NCBI GenBank assembly: GCA_001600455.1
Contig: BCKC01000008.1
Location: 397,235-461,234, forward strand
Source of the DNA: Endocalyx cinctus
Taxonomy: Eukaryota > Ascomycota > Sordariomycetes > Amphisphaeriales > Apiosporaceae
Length of the DNA: 64,000 bases
Direction of reading: 5' to 3'
The notes under the pieces are model-generated. The model was not told where the DNA came from and made no database searches. It saw nothing but the letters and a program-made list of their open reading frames with translations. This document shows positions 34,715 to 45,044 of the stretch, piece by piece. How positions within the stretch are numbered: position 1 is the first letter of the stretch; each line of letters starts with the position of its first letter. The translations under genes and the position numbers were made by a program.

Positions 34715-35539
34715 CGGTATTGACCGCCTAGGCCGCGGCAAAATCCGTAGTCGTAGTGGGGCGTGCGGCGTACGGGATAAAAATACCGGACAGGTCGCGG
34801 TACTCACCTGGGATATCAGTCGCCCGTTCTATAGGGGAACAAACCTGGTTGCTCAGTAATATGGGGGTAGTTTTCTCATTGGCTACCCCATGGCAAGCTA
34901 TCTTGCCCACGTAAGTTATTGTTTGATTGCTTTCAAGTACTCAAGGTTCTAACTGATGACAATACAGCGACGAGGCCGATGTCTTTCTTAATAGTCGAAG
35001 GAGAGGTGTCAATCCCTCAACTGACAGAAACGCACTAGTCTCTGGTGACTCGATATATGTCCAAGGAATTTCTAGTCGTATGAATCACTGAAGCTCTATG
35101 TAGTCTTTCTCCGAGCTCTCGAGTATTATCATGAGATTATGTTTCTTACGACCAACCAGATTGCACGATTCGATATCGCCGTGCTCTCTCGGATACACGT
35201 CGCTATCCAATACGACCACCTCAAGTCGACTCAGATGGAGGATATCTTCAAAGGTTTCATCAAAACCCCTGGACGACAAGAATCAAGTGGATGACCACGA
35301 GGGTACCTTTGAATGGCTCGAAGAGGAAGTGTATAGAATCGAGTTCGATGGTCGGCAAATTCGCAATAGTCACCACAGCTCTGGGGTTGGCCTGGGCTGA
35401 GTTGAAGTATAGGACTGGCAAAGGAAAACTGAGAAAAAAGCAGTTGAAGGCGGTGATGAGCAATTTGCGCTCGTCCAAGGGTGATTTTGCGGTGGAGTAC
35501 GATCGGTACATCACGGCCCCAGGGAAGGTGATTAAATAA
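34715..35539 (+). pseudogene. AAA+ ATPase pseudogene (C-terminal part)
   Basis: A relic of a fungal AAA+ ATPase of the large group annotated only as AAA-family ATPase. Recognisable blocks in order: a weak VLTA-stop-AAA around 34713 (compare the usual KTLTAEA after the P-loop); SLATPWQAIL spliced over an intron (34912-34967) to DEADVFLNSRRRG, the Walker B; FLRALEYYHEIMFLTTNQIA plus RFDIAVLSRIHVAIQYDHL, the sensor-1/arginine-finger region; EEEVYRIEFDGRQIRN; then VTTALGLAWAELKY. These lie in different frames (frames 1, 0, 1 and 2 of the window), so at least two breaks are real frameshifts rather than introns. The P-loop itself is not identifiable. No intact protein can be expected. Confidence 0.7.
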
Positions 35540-36069
35540 AAATCGATGGCGAGAAGTTGGCACGATGCAATGACATGGTTATTAATTTTGATCTTCGTCC
35601 GCATTATCGATGTTAGAAATTGGTATCTCAAGTCGCAGTTGGCTCTGTGCTGGATCAACATCGCTCGACACCTAAATTGGGTAACCTAGTTATAATTATT
35701 CACGATAATCACTTTCTATAGTTCGTAGCGAGAGGCTTTTTATATGAGGAAGAAAATATATCTTCAATTCAATTACAAAGTATAATTTATAGCCAACTTC
35801 AATATCATTGTCAGCTTATTAAGTAACTAGCTCATAGTACGCTAGTTATCACCACGAATCGCTTGACTTCCATTTTAGGAAATATCCCGAGCAGTTGATT
35901 CTCAAACTCAGGAGTATTTAAATGTGATTAGCCATCCATCTCAACATTCGAGATTTAGAATAATTATTTTATCTGTATTACAGAACTATACAGTTATCGC
36001 TTGAACTAAACCTAATTTAAATTTTTCACTAAACTCCAACTAAAACATTCCAACAACCGATTTCCTATC

Positions 36070-37059
36070 ATGTCCCGATACACAGAATCACACTTGAAGA
36101 CGGCCGGACCAGGTGATTCGCGTCCTACTGCGCTACAGATCGTCAAAGACGAGGGGTGCGAAGGGACGCTTACGGATAAGGTCTTCCTCGTCACCGGCTG
36201 CTCCTCGGGTATCGGTATCGAGACCGGTCGCGCGCTCGCGGCCACCGGCGGCGCCGTCTTCCTCGCCGTCCGCGATCTCGAGAAAGGGAAGGCAGCCTGC
36301 GGCTCGTTTCTCGAGCCCGGCCACGTCGAGCTGCTCGAGCTGGACGTCGCCAAGACCGAGTCGGTCCGGGCCTGCGCGGCCGCCTTCCTCGCGAGATCGC
36401 CGGCGTTGAACGTGCTCGTGTGCAACGCCGCCGTCATGGACGTGCCCGAGCGGCGGGAGTCGGTCGACGGGCACGAGACGCAGCTCGCGACCAACTATCT
36501 CGGCCACTTCCTCCTCTTCTGGCTGCTGCGGGATGCCATGCTGAAAGCGTCTACGCCCGAGTTCAACTCGAGGCTGGTCAACGTCTCTAGCGCGGCTCAC
36601 GCGTCTTCCGAAATCGTCTTCGACGACTTCCAGTTGGCGCAGGAGGGGAGGTATACTCCCAACCGCGCTTACGGCCAGAGTAAGCTGGCCCAGATATACA
36701 TGGCTAACTACGTGGATCGGAACTTCGGGTCCAAAGGACTGCACGCTCTGAGCTTGATGCCCGGTGGTGTTCTGTCCAACCTACAGATTCACGCGCCTAA
36801 AGAGGTCAGAGACTCCTGGAAGAGTAACCCTCAGGTGTGGAACTTCATGAAGAGTCCCGAACAAGGCGCTGCTACCACCATCTTAGCGGCTATCGGAAAG
36901 GAGTGGGAGGGTAAGGGCGGCAAGTACTTGGAGGACTGTAGGATTGCCAGGCCGCAGCCCCTAATCCCAGGCGTAATGGGCATCGCCAGTTACGCCTATG
37001 ATGAGATCAAGGAGACTAAGACTTGGGAGCTCACGACGAAGACTCTGGGTCTTTCTTAA
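36070..37059 (+). CDS. Short-chain dehydrogenase/reductase (retinol-dehydrogenase-like)
   Basis: Single-exon 329-residue SDR with every classical motif: nucleotide-binding TGCSSGIG (residues 42-49) in VFLVTGCSSGIGIETGRAL, the adenine-ring region ELDVAKTES, structural NAAV, catalytic Asn in ATNYLGHFLLFWLL, Ser in LVNVSSAAHAS and the YxxxK pair in RAYGQSKLAQIYMANY, followed by PGGVLSNL. Length and sequence fit the WW-domain oxidoreductase/retinol dehydrogenase-like group common in fungi. The cofactor is probably NADP, given Arg in the AVRDLEKG loop. No signal peptide, so cytosolic. It converges on the AflR-like regulator 268 bp away, but no synthase gene lies nearby, so a secondary-metabolite role is only a possibility. 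The gene is GC-rich against the AT-rich flanks. Confidence 0.92.
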   Translation: MSRYTESHLKTAGPGDSRPTALQIVKDEGCEGTLTDKVFLVTGCSSGIGIETGRALAATGGAVFLAVRDLEKGKAACGSFLEPGHVELLELDVAKTESVRACAAAFLARSPALNVLVCNAAVMDVPERRESVDGHETQLATNYLGHFLLFWLLRDAMLKASTPEFNSRLVNVSSAAHASSEIVFDDFQLAQEGRYTPNRAYGQSKLAQIYMANYVDRNFGSKGLHALSLMPGGVLSNLQIHAPKEVRDSWKSNPQVWNFMKSPEQGAATTILAAIGKEWEGKGGKYLEDCRIARPQPLIPGVMGIASYAYDEIKETKTWELTTKTLGLS

Positions 37060-37327
37060 GTGTCATATTGTCGCTTTTTTTTTCTTTCTCTTCTTATCTT
37101 CCTCAAAATACACTCTTAAAATATTGTATATACTGTTTGTATGACTTATATTTTTCACCTATATAATACCTGTCTCAATTTCGGGCCCCCTCCTTATTTT
37201 GTTTTAGAAATGAGTTTGCGGTTTATTTTGACAGTGCATCGTTAGTGAGAATTCAAAACTAAGCACAATTTCGTCAAAATCCGGTGATTATGCAATTTTA
37301 TAGGAGAAACAGTTTTATGTAGTGTAT

Positions 37328-38832
37328 CTAACCTAGGGAGCCAATGACAGAGTCTTTTACTCCCTCCAACGTTTTCGTCACCTGTGTTTCCATATTGCGT
37401 ATCATCACCAGCTGAACCTCCTTACCCCCGATTGCGGGGCTCACTTTTATCCTGCTCAGCAACGTCGCTATATCCTTCATGCGACGACCGCTCAGAAGCC
37501 GAAGGACGGAGATGATTTCGCCGGGGTCCCCTATCTCGTACTCCCGCATTTGCATGACGTCTCCGAAGTGAGATTCGTCCAAGGTGTGCCATAATAATTT
37601 CTTGGTGAGCATAATGAGCTTGTCGAGAAACATGAGCATCAACATCATCAGCTCGGAGCTGGAGTAGCATCTCTGGCATCGCAATATCCGCGAGCACGTT
37701 TCTAAAGCTCGTTTATGCCACGCCAAGACTCCTTCCAACCGATCGACCTTCATGCTATGCATAAAACCGTCGACTTCTCCTATCAAAGGCGCGATGGTGG
37801 AAAGGCACTGATTGGCACACTTCTCTTGGTAACTGGGCTCTGCGCCAGGCTCGCTTCCTGACGAGAGTGCAAATGGAGCCGGCATGTTTGCGGTGGCGGC
37901 AATTAAGGGGCTAAATGGGTCCGTTACGGGCGGTGTTGTAAATCCATGGAGCCCGGGAAATGATGGGTCAGGTACTGACCACAACGCGGCGAGGCCAGCA
38001 TTGAAGTCTTCGGTCGCTACATAAAAAAATCAGTCTCGTGTATTCAATCATATTTAGAGTATCAAGACAAACCCAAATTATCTTCGAAGAGATTTAACTG
38101 GAGTTCGGGTGCGTTGTTTAATAGGTCAATATCCGGGCAGGCCGTCCGTCCAGGTGATACATCAACGTGAGTCGTCTTTGATGGCTCCGCTCCAGTTAAG
38201 TTTCTATCAGACATCAGACGACCTTGGGCAGCGGTCGGCGGCTGCTTATTAAGCGTCGGCCCTGTCGACGTTGAAGTCAAAGTGGATTCCGAGACCGACG
38301 TAGGTGCCAGAGTCGACGCCAACCTCGAAGCGGATGAAGACTCCGAGTCGTCCGAGACGACAATACATTCATCTTGATCAGACATAGTCTGTGCAGATTC
38401 CGTGTCGGTGCGGTGCGCAGGTGACGAGGCCGGTCTCGGGACAACGTCGCCATTGCGATTCCGTTTTTGGCCAGCAGCTGTTCGTCGACGTCCGACGCGC
38501 CCTTCTACGGGAGCGTAGACGCACTTCAACGAAGATTTCTTGCACCTTAGACAGACCGGCTTCTGTCCATCGCATCGGAGCTGTATCCCATAGTTATGCG
38601 AGAACTATTAGTCAGCACTCGGAAGGATTGCGAGCGGACGACGGGGCCTTCGTGCGGTAGATAAGAAGAAGAAGAAAGAAAAAAAAAAGGGGATTACCTT
38701 TTTTGACCGGCAATGGGTACACGCTGAATGAGGCGGGATGATATTTCCCCTCTCGCTGAATGATTTGCCGTCGGCTCGTTCTATGAAATCCACGTCTGTC
38801 GATTTAGGGGTGACACGTAACGTACCGAACAT
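37328..38832 (-). CDS. Zn2Cys6 transcription factor, AflR-like
   Basis: Three exons, 38698-38832, 38073-38580 and 37328-38016, 443 residues. The binuclear zinc cluster is complete across the first intron: Cys at 38, 41, 48, 55, 58 and 65 (C-x2-C-x6-C-x6-C-x2-C-x6-C), reading ACTHCRSKKLRCDGQKPVC then LRCKKSSLKC. It is followed by a basic linker (GRVGRRRTAAGQKRNR), a Ser/Thr-rich low-complexity region and a helical C-terminal domain (CLSTIAPLIGEVDGFMHS, CSRILRCQRCYSSSELMMLM) that resembles the AflR C-terminal domain of regulators of secondary-metabolite clusters. It would act in the nucleus at CGG-type half sites. The first intron (117 bp) has a TGCTGACTAA branch site. Its targets cannot be read from this window; the convergent SDR gene is the nearest candidate. 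Confidence 0.87.
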
Positions 38833-40065
38833 GGCGACGTAGGCTTTACCGCAATCGCGTAGGCAATAACTTTTACCAATTCTCCCACGAAGGCAACTGT
38901 ATTTGTGACTTAGTTAGAATTTCAAGACATACTATTATTGAAACTATCTCCAGCCAGAAAGACTAAAGAATTGTCAAAAGCAAAAACATCACTCCTATCT
39001 TACTATCTTACTAAGCTACTACGCTATAGAGCCAGCTGTCACAGGATTCATTTAATGGCATCGACCTAAATTTAGAGGGCAATGCACGATGTAACATATT
39101 TTAACAGCACTAACCAATAGGCGGCTTAGCTTATTATTAAGCCTGTAGAAAGCACCTGAAGAGTTGAAATATTGAAATTCTTAGTGAGATTTACGGTTAC
39201 ATCGTCGACCTAAATTAGTGCTTATGCAAATCACCGCGGATAGTCTTTGGTATACAGGAGACCAACTATCCCCTAAAGTCAATAGGTAGACAAATTATTG
39301 CTTCTAGTTGTTACATGGGTACTGGTCAATACAAAAGTATCCGTATACTTGATCATCTGTGAGCATGAACCGGGCCAAAATCATCTCTTAGAGACGGATC
39401 TCTCGAGATTATAGACTTGAATGTTTGGGAAGAAGTGGCATATCTACCGAATCTCTCATTAGGAACTATTTCACCCCTAATTAGTTACGTTCGGGCAGTT
39501 TCCTAATCGGGATTTTCAGCTACACGCTGACAAAGCTAAATAATTACCCTAAATGGCGCTGAAAGAGGTCAGACAGGGGACTGAATCCGCCGAGTCTCTT
39601 TTTTATTTACTCACGTAATTATCGTGAACTCTTTATACTATGGCCAATTCGCTGGTCTATTTGATGCGTATTATACCATGATCTCTAGTAATCCTCCAAT
39701 GCTAAAACCGTAGCTGAAAAAAAAAAAAAAGAAAACTATAATGGGACAGACATGAATAAACAAAACAATACCTGTACAGGATACACACAAAAAGGAGTGA
39801 ATTCAAACCCTTATTCTAACACGTCACGAGTCCCTAAACCGCTGAGAATTGCTTCAAACAAAGCTTTAAAGATAAAACCAAAACAAGATACTCCGCTAGC
39901 GCCATACCCCTCTCATGATGGTAATTATTCAATGTTATTCGATGTCACCTGATGTATATACGCAACCCTGTCCGATTTGACAACCCTCGTAGAACTCTGA
40001 ACCATTAAGAGTAAATGGCGACGACGAAAACTTTACGTCAAAGGAATGGCAGTTTTTACGGCGTC
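38833..40065. other. Intergenic region
   Basis: About 1.2 kb, AT-rich, upstream of the regulator and downstream of the phosphodiesterase. A 66-codon frame at 39752-39952 is lysine/asparagine-rich and matches nothing, so it is not called. No RNA gene was seen. Confidence 0.5.
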
Positions 40066-42442
40066 CTACGCCGATCCGGCGGCGCCTTTGACCGAGTTTA
40101 CGAGCTCATCGACTTTGTTCTTCGCCCAATCCAAAGCGTTTTGAATTGTGTCCCACCACGAGCCGCCGGCTTGGGACTGGTCATCGTCGTTTGGAGAGGT
40201 CGTAGTGTCCTCCGGCGGAGTCACTTCGACGGGGTTTGTAGCTTCGGTAGGTCGTGATTCCGATACCTCATTAGAACCAGTCTTAACGGGTTCTATATTT
40301 GGAACAGTTGACGACTGTGGCTCCTTCACATTGCTGGCCTGTGGGGACGTCTCCGTAACTACCGTTGTCGAGGTCGCCGGAACTGGGTCTTCTGCCTCTT
40401 CGAAGACCGTTTCCGGGTCATGAAGTCCAATAACTTTAAGGGGTAGGCGAAGGGTGCCATTATTTGCGACGGGTTCCATGCCGACGGAATCGCAAAGGAT
40501 ATTATACACGTTGATGTTTTCTATGATAAGGATTAGTCGGTGCGCCGGAGTAACGAGAGGGGAGCTAGAAAAACTAGTATTACTTACGAAAGGTTTCGAC
40601 TTTACTGTGTGGCTGATGCGGAAATGCTGGGCCACGAGCTATGAAGATCGCTCTCATCAACGGATGCTCGTGATCATATCCGTGTAACCCCCGAGGACTG
40701 TACACTTTATTGTTCGCCTTCGCATCCGCGATGTCGAATTCTTTCTTTTCGACGATCGCCCATCCAGCATGAGGAACGATCCAGAGCGGCGCAATTCGGT
40801 CATTTTGATGGAAATGATATCGTTCTGGCATGTCCTCGTCCTTGAGGTAGACATCGAAGTTAGGATTGGACTTCAGCTTCCCGGCTGCCTGCTCGTATAG
40901 TTCTTGCAAGTACTCTGGCTTTTTTGGTCTGATGCCTACTAGAGGCCATCCATCGAGGTGGTCGACCTTTTCGAGATCGACAATTTCGTCAACTTGGATC
41001 ATTCTGCTCACGTCCGTAGTAGCCATGCCATGATCGGAGACAATTATGACATTGACGATATCGGTCAAATTTCTTTCTTCCAACCCATGGAAGAGCTGGT
41101 CCAGCATCGTATCAACGGCACTAATGGTGGACCGAATTTCAGTGCTATTGGGTCCGTAACGGTGGCCATCGGCATCGACGTTTGGAACGTAAGCGGCAAT
41201 AATCTGCGGCCTGGTTTCATCGAGGTCGACGTCCGGATTCTCCAGACCAGGTTTGTCCAGGAATTCGAGTATTCTCTTAACTTTGTTTGGCAGTTTCTCC
41301 TTCCCATTATATTTATCAAGGAAACTTGGATCCATCCCCATGATATGCGCCTCGCTACCGGGCCACATGTGGATGGCTGTACGAAGACCCTGCTCTTCAG
41401 CGGTGACCCAGAAAGGCTCGCCACCCCACCACTTTGGATCCATACTTCTTTCCGGATCGGTATAGTAGAACTCTGATTGCAGTTCAGGGTCCCAGAACGT
41501 GTTTCCAACAACACCATGGCTCTCCGGGTATAATCCAGTCGCGATAGTATAATGATTAGGAAAGGTAACAGAGGGGAAAGACGGGGTCATGTAGAGTGGG
41601 GATACACCCTCTTTAATAAAAGCATTAAGCCTAGGCGTCAAGCCTCTATTCAGGAAATCTGCTCTGAAACCATCGAGACTGATAATCAAGGTTGTTGGCG
41701 CGAAAAGAGCGGTCCCGTTGCTCCTCAAGGCGGTAGTATTTGTTTGCTCTTTTTGGGTGGAGAGTTTCCATACCAGCAGCACCACGAAAGTAATGCCAAC
41801 TAAAATGGTGAGGTGTATAAAGATCCATTTCCTCCACTTGCGCTTCTTCGCGGTCTTAGCATCTGAAACTTGCATTAATCGGCGGCGGTCGAGTTCGTCG
41901 CTATCCTCTCGATCGCTGCTATCTCCGGTAGAGCTACCATCTTTCATTCCACCGGCCTCCATCTCGTACATCAGTTCGCCGTCTTCGCCATCTCGCGCTT
42001 CTCGCAAGAGTCGCTGCTTCTTCGCGCTACGTCGATTTCTTCTGTTCGATCGCTTCTCGCGGCCGAGATCTTCAACAGAGCTTCCGTAATTATCTATTGA
42101 ATTGGTGGATCGGGTATCCGCATATTGACGGAAAATGGTAATCGGGTTTCGCAGGGATATGTTGCTACCTCTTCTCTGCAGGTTGCTCCCTCGTCTTTGT
42201 TTCTCTTGCTGCGCACGGCTGTCGGTCACCAGTTTATCCATCTCTTCTTCTTCCATCAGAACCATCCGATCGCGAGCACGCAACTCCTTGCTGTTTCTAG
42301 CGGCCGCGAGTATTTCGTCGTCTTCGCTATCGGTATCTTGGTCGCTTCTACTATGGAGGGACACGGCGTCTTCATCGTACGCGACGGGGGAGAGAAGGGA
42401 CGAGTCCCTCTCAACTTTCGTGTTCAGTGGTCGGAGAGACAT
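40066..42442 (-). CDS. Nucleotide pyrophosphatase/phosphodiesterase, type II membrane (NPP1/2-like)
   Basis: Two exons, 40588-42442 and 40066-40520, 769 residues. A long charged cytoplasmic N-terminus (about 200 residues, many Ser/Arg/Glu, RRGSN repeated) precedes a signal anchor at about 206-228 (IFIHLTILVGITFVVLLVW). The ecto-domain is an alkaline-phosphatase-fold phosphodiesterase: metal Asp in LIISLDGFRADFLNRGLTPR, nucleophile Thr in SFPSVTFPNHYTIATGLYPE, then GGEPFWVTAEEQG, YVPNVDADGHRYGP and VIIVSDHGMATTD. These are the metal and phosphate ligands of NPPs, which hydrolyse nucleotide phosphodiester and pyrophosphate bonds, as yeast Npp1 and Npp2 do for phosphate scavenging. The C-terminus after NILCDSVGMEPVANNGT is Pro/Thr/Glu-rich and ends in a predicted amphipathic helix (WDTIQNALDWAKNKVDELV). 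Strong call. Confidence 0.93.
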
Positions 42443-44546
42443 GATAATGGATTCTTTATGTGCCGGATTACACCCATCACAAAATATTATAATATAAAAT
42501 AACTCCCAAAATTGATGGGCGAAAGGGGATGAATCTATCTAAAGATAAATGTTGATTATTAGTAGCTAGCTGGAGTATAAGCCACACCAGCCACATCACC
42601 AGCCACAGGCTGGTGTATGTGGCCAGTGCGGAGCTGGCCTGTACGCCAGCTCACTTACACTCGAAATAATTCTGACTAGCAGAATTATTTCACAACATCA
42701 ACAACAATAATAACTTCATTTTTCAGAACAGTAAAATCTTACGATTTTAACCCAACAATAAAGAAGTTAGAGCGCCACAGTATTGCACGTTAGTTACCAC
42801 CTAGCGTTAGTTGATTTACACTGCCAAGCATTAACAATGGCGGGATGAACGGATAATTAGCCACAATGACACAAAAGCCACAAATCAGGGTCTTATTGTG
42901 GCGATAATTCAGCGTACTTTGCTTGTGTAATAAGTGTTTACATAAGATACATGAAGGGATCAAAGATTGAAACTGATCACGGTGACTATCATCGAATTTC
43001 ATAATATCAGATTGATTTAAAATCATTCAGAGTTATGATGGGCATCTTATCCCCATAGCAAGATTTCTATTTCAAGGACCTTCTAGCTATTCTACCCAAA
43101 ATACAAGCCACTTCCAAAGTCCATTCTTAGCTAACGTCGATAAATAGAAAAGTTGTAGTGGCTCTAGTGAGAGTGAGTGTGTATTCTCTAAGTAGCGCAT
43201 TGCAGCTTTCTATGTACAACAGGATTCTTGAGATTCGACCCCGCCAACTCGTCAACCCCACGACGATTACACGCCAGCCATAAGTCGGTACATACCTAGC
43301 GGGAAAAGTATTTACTATTTTCATCTTTCTTTTCGTCCCGGGGTGATGCATAGTATATATTTTTAGTATGCGCATGCAGAGAACTTTGGCTTACAACTCT
43401 CTTATTAATGGCTTCGTATATGCAAATGCTGTGAAACACTGTGAAGTAAGTTCTATACCTATTAGGGTAAATCGCCTTGGCACAATACCCGACAGTGCGT
43501 AAAATCATATAACTATGGTTAGTATCATGAGTGTCGTATTAAAGAGACGGTTCATACATCCGACGTAGGTCTAAGCAAGCATCAGGAGCTTTGTTAGTGG
43601 TGTTGTACGCAGCGGCATGGTGACAGTAAGTAGGCAGAGCACCAACCTCGCCTCAAATATATAGTAAGTACCTCCCCTATCACAGGTTGTACCACCCCTT
43701 GGCCTTATAGTTGGGCGGCTATAAATCTATTTATGAGTATCATACAGTTATAGCAATTTGCTTAATAATTAATAATTATTTGGTTCGAACAGGAACTTAC
43801 CAAATAAGTTCCGGGCCTGGCAAGCTGGATCGTATCACTATTGAAAGAATCTGTTGGATTCCGTACCTATAGTCTACTAAGCAAATACAACAACTTAACC
43901 GATCTTCCCAATTCAAATTATTAAAGATCTGCTACAGCCATGGAAGAGCACTTGTGTGTCTAAGCAAATGATCTTCTGGGAAGACTAAGGGAAAACTGTT
44001 CACTAGATCAACGTCATGGATCCATGTCAGGGTCGTCATATTATACATCATGGCTATCTATGATACGAAAGCCGGCCAGTCCCGATGTACTAGATGACTG
44101 GTACTCCCCTGAATATTTTGAATTCTTCTTGTCGCCTTAGTTTTCATCTGGCAGTTAGTAGTGATATGAACTCAACTGACCAAGCGGAATTTGAGATCTT
44201 GATTCCTACGCTTTTAAATTACCCTGAGTAGTACGGCGTCTTTATCAATTTCCCGCCTTAATTCCAGTGTTAAAATATTTAGGTAGAATGGGAATACAGC
44301 GAAGATTGATGAACATATGGTGCAGTATTCGTTAAAATGCCGAGGTATAAATAAGACTACCTAAGTTTGTTGTTCAAGCAGACCAACATATTCTTTGGTT
44401 CTGCTACAATTCTGATTTGAAAACTAGTCTGATCAAAATTTATTTATCAATATCGAGAAAGGAGAGAGGTATAGTATCGAAGACAGTAATTACATGATAA
44501 AGAGCCCCTAAATCAGAAATACCAATCACCCAAATATTCATTCTAT
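42443..44546. other. Intergenic region with a solo LTR
   Basis: It contains the 208-bp LTR at 42550-42757. The remaining 1.8 kb is AT-rich, with only short frames and nothing recognised. Confidence 0.5.
42550..42757 (+). repeat. 208-bp solo LTR with perfect ATAAA target duplication
   Basis: Starts TGTTGATTATTAG and ends TTTTAACCCAACA, with TG...CA ends inside the inverted ends TGTTG/CAACA. ATAAA occurs at 42545-42549 and again at 42758-42762. It contains nested palindromes, for example AATAATTCTG...CAGAATTATT and CCAGCCACA...TGTGGC. A second copy, identical as far as I can read, lies inverted at 63578-63785. No open reading frame. Confidence 0.9.
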
Positions 44547-45044
44547 CTAGGAATCCTCTGGTGCATTCTCGTTTTTCAGAAACCCCTTTTTCTTCATGTT
44601 CTCGATTCGTACCTCCGCAACAGCCGTATCGATGAATTCTGTAATGCGCGCAATCTTTTTACCATCTTCCGTAAATTGCATATACCAGCATATTTCCAAC
44701 GCATTCGCTTCAGCACCGACGATTTTCGTCCAGTGCTCGACGAACACACTGGCCTTTCGAGCAATGGTGTCGATTACGATGTCAATGACTTTGAATCGAG
44801 TGTCTTCCATCGTCGCTAGAGCTGGGGCCATCCTCGCATTATGCTCCTCGTTCGTCTCGACGGCCTTGACAAAATGGTGCTTGGCCAGGAAGCTTAAGGG
44901 CCGCAAGTGGCGAGAGCAGTCGTCGGTCAGCGTCGCAGAAAATACCGACGAGTCCTTGGTAATGATTGCTTTCTCTGTACTTTGAAGGAATTCCATAACC
45001 AATGACGTCATGGTAGCACGTAAATTTTCTTCAGACGCCTCCAT
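44547..45044 (-). CDS. SnoaL/NTF2-like small protein
   Basis: Single-exon 165-residue protein. Its make-up fits the NTF2-like/SnoaL fold: an N-terminal helix (TSLVMEFLQSTEKAIITKD) followed by the short SATLTDDCSRHLRPLSF segment, a central helix (AKHHFVKAVETNEEHNARM), then strands such as FKVIDIVIDTIARKASVFVE and ALEICWYMQFTEDGKKIARI, ending TEFIDTAVAEVRI. SnoaL-like proteins include polyketide cyclases, dehydratases and many small-ligand binders, and fungal genomes hold many of unknown role. No signal peptide. No biosynthetic genes adjoin. The fold assignment is by pattern only and the substrate is unknown. Confidence 0.65.
   Translation of the reverse strand: MEASEENLRATMTSLVMEFLQSTEKAIITKDSSVFSATLTDDCSRHLRPLSFLAKHHFVKAVETNEEHNARMAPALATMEDTRFKVIDIVIDTIARKASVFVEHWTKIVGAEANALEICWYMQFTEDGKKIARITEFIDTAVAEVRIENMKKKGFLKNENAPEDS

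Noticed and set aside
39752..39952. 66-codon ORF
   Set aside because: Lys/Asn-rich composition follows the local AT content; no family and no splice partner.
36070..42442. A secondary-metabolite gene cluster
   Set aside because: An SDR and an AflR-like regulator are present, but no polyketide synthase, peptide synthetase or terpene cyclase lies in the window, and the next gene is an NPP phosphodiesterase.
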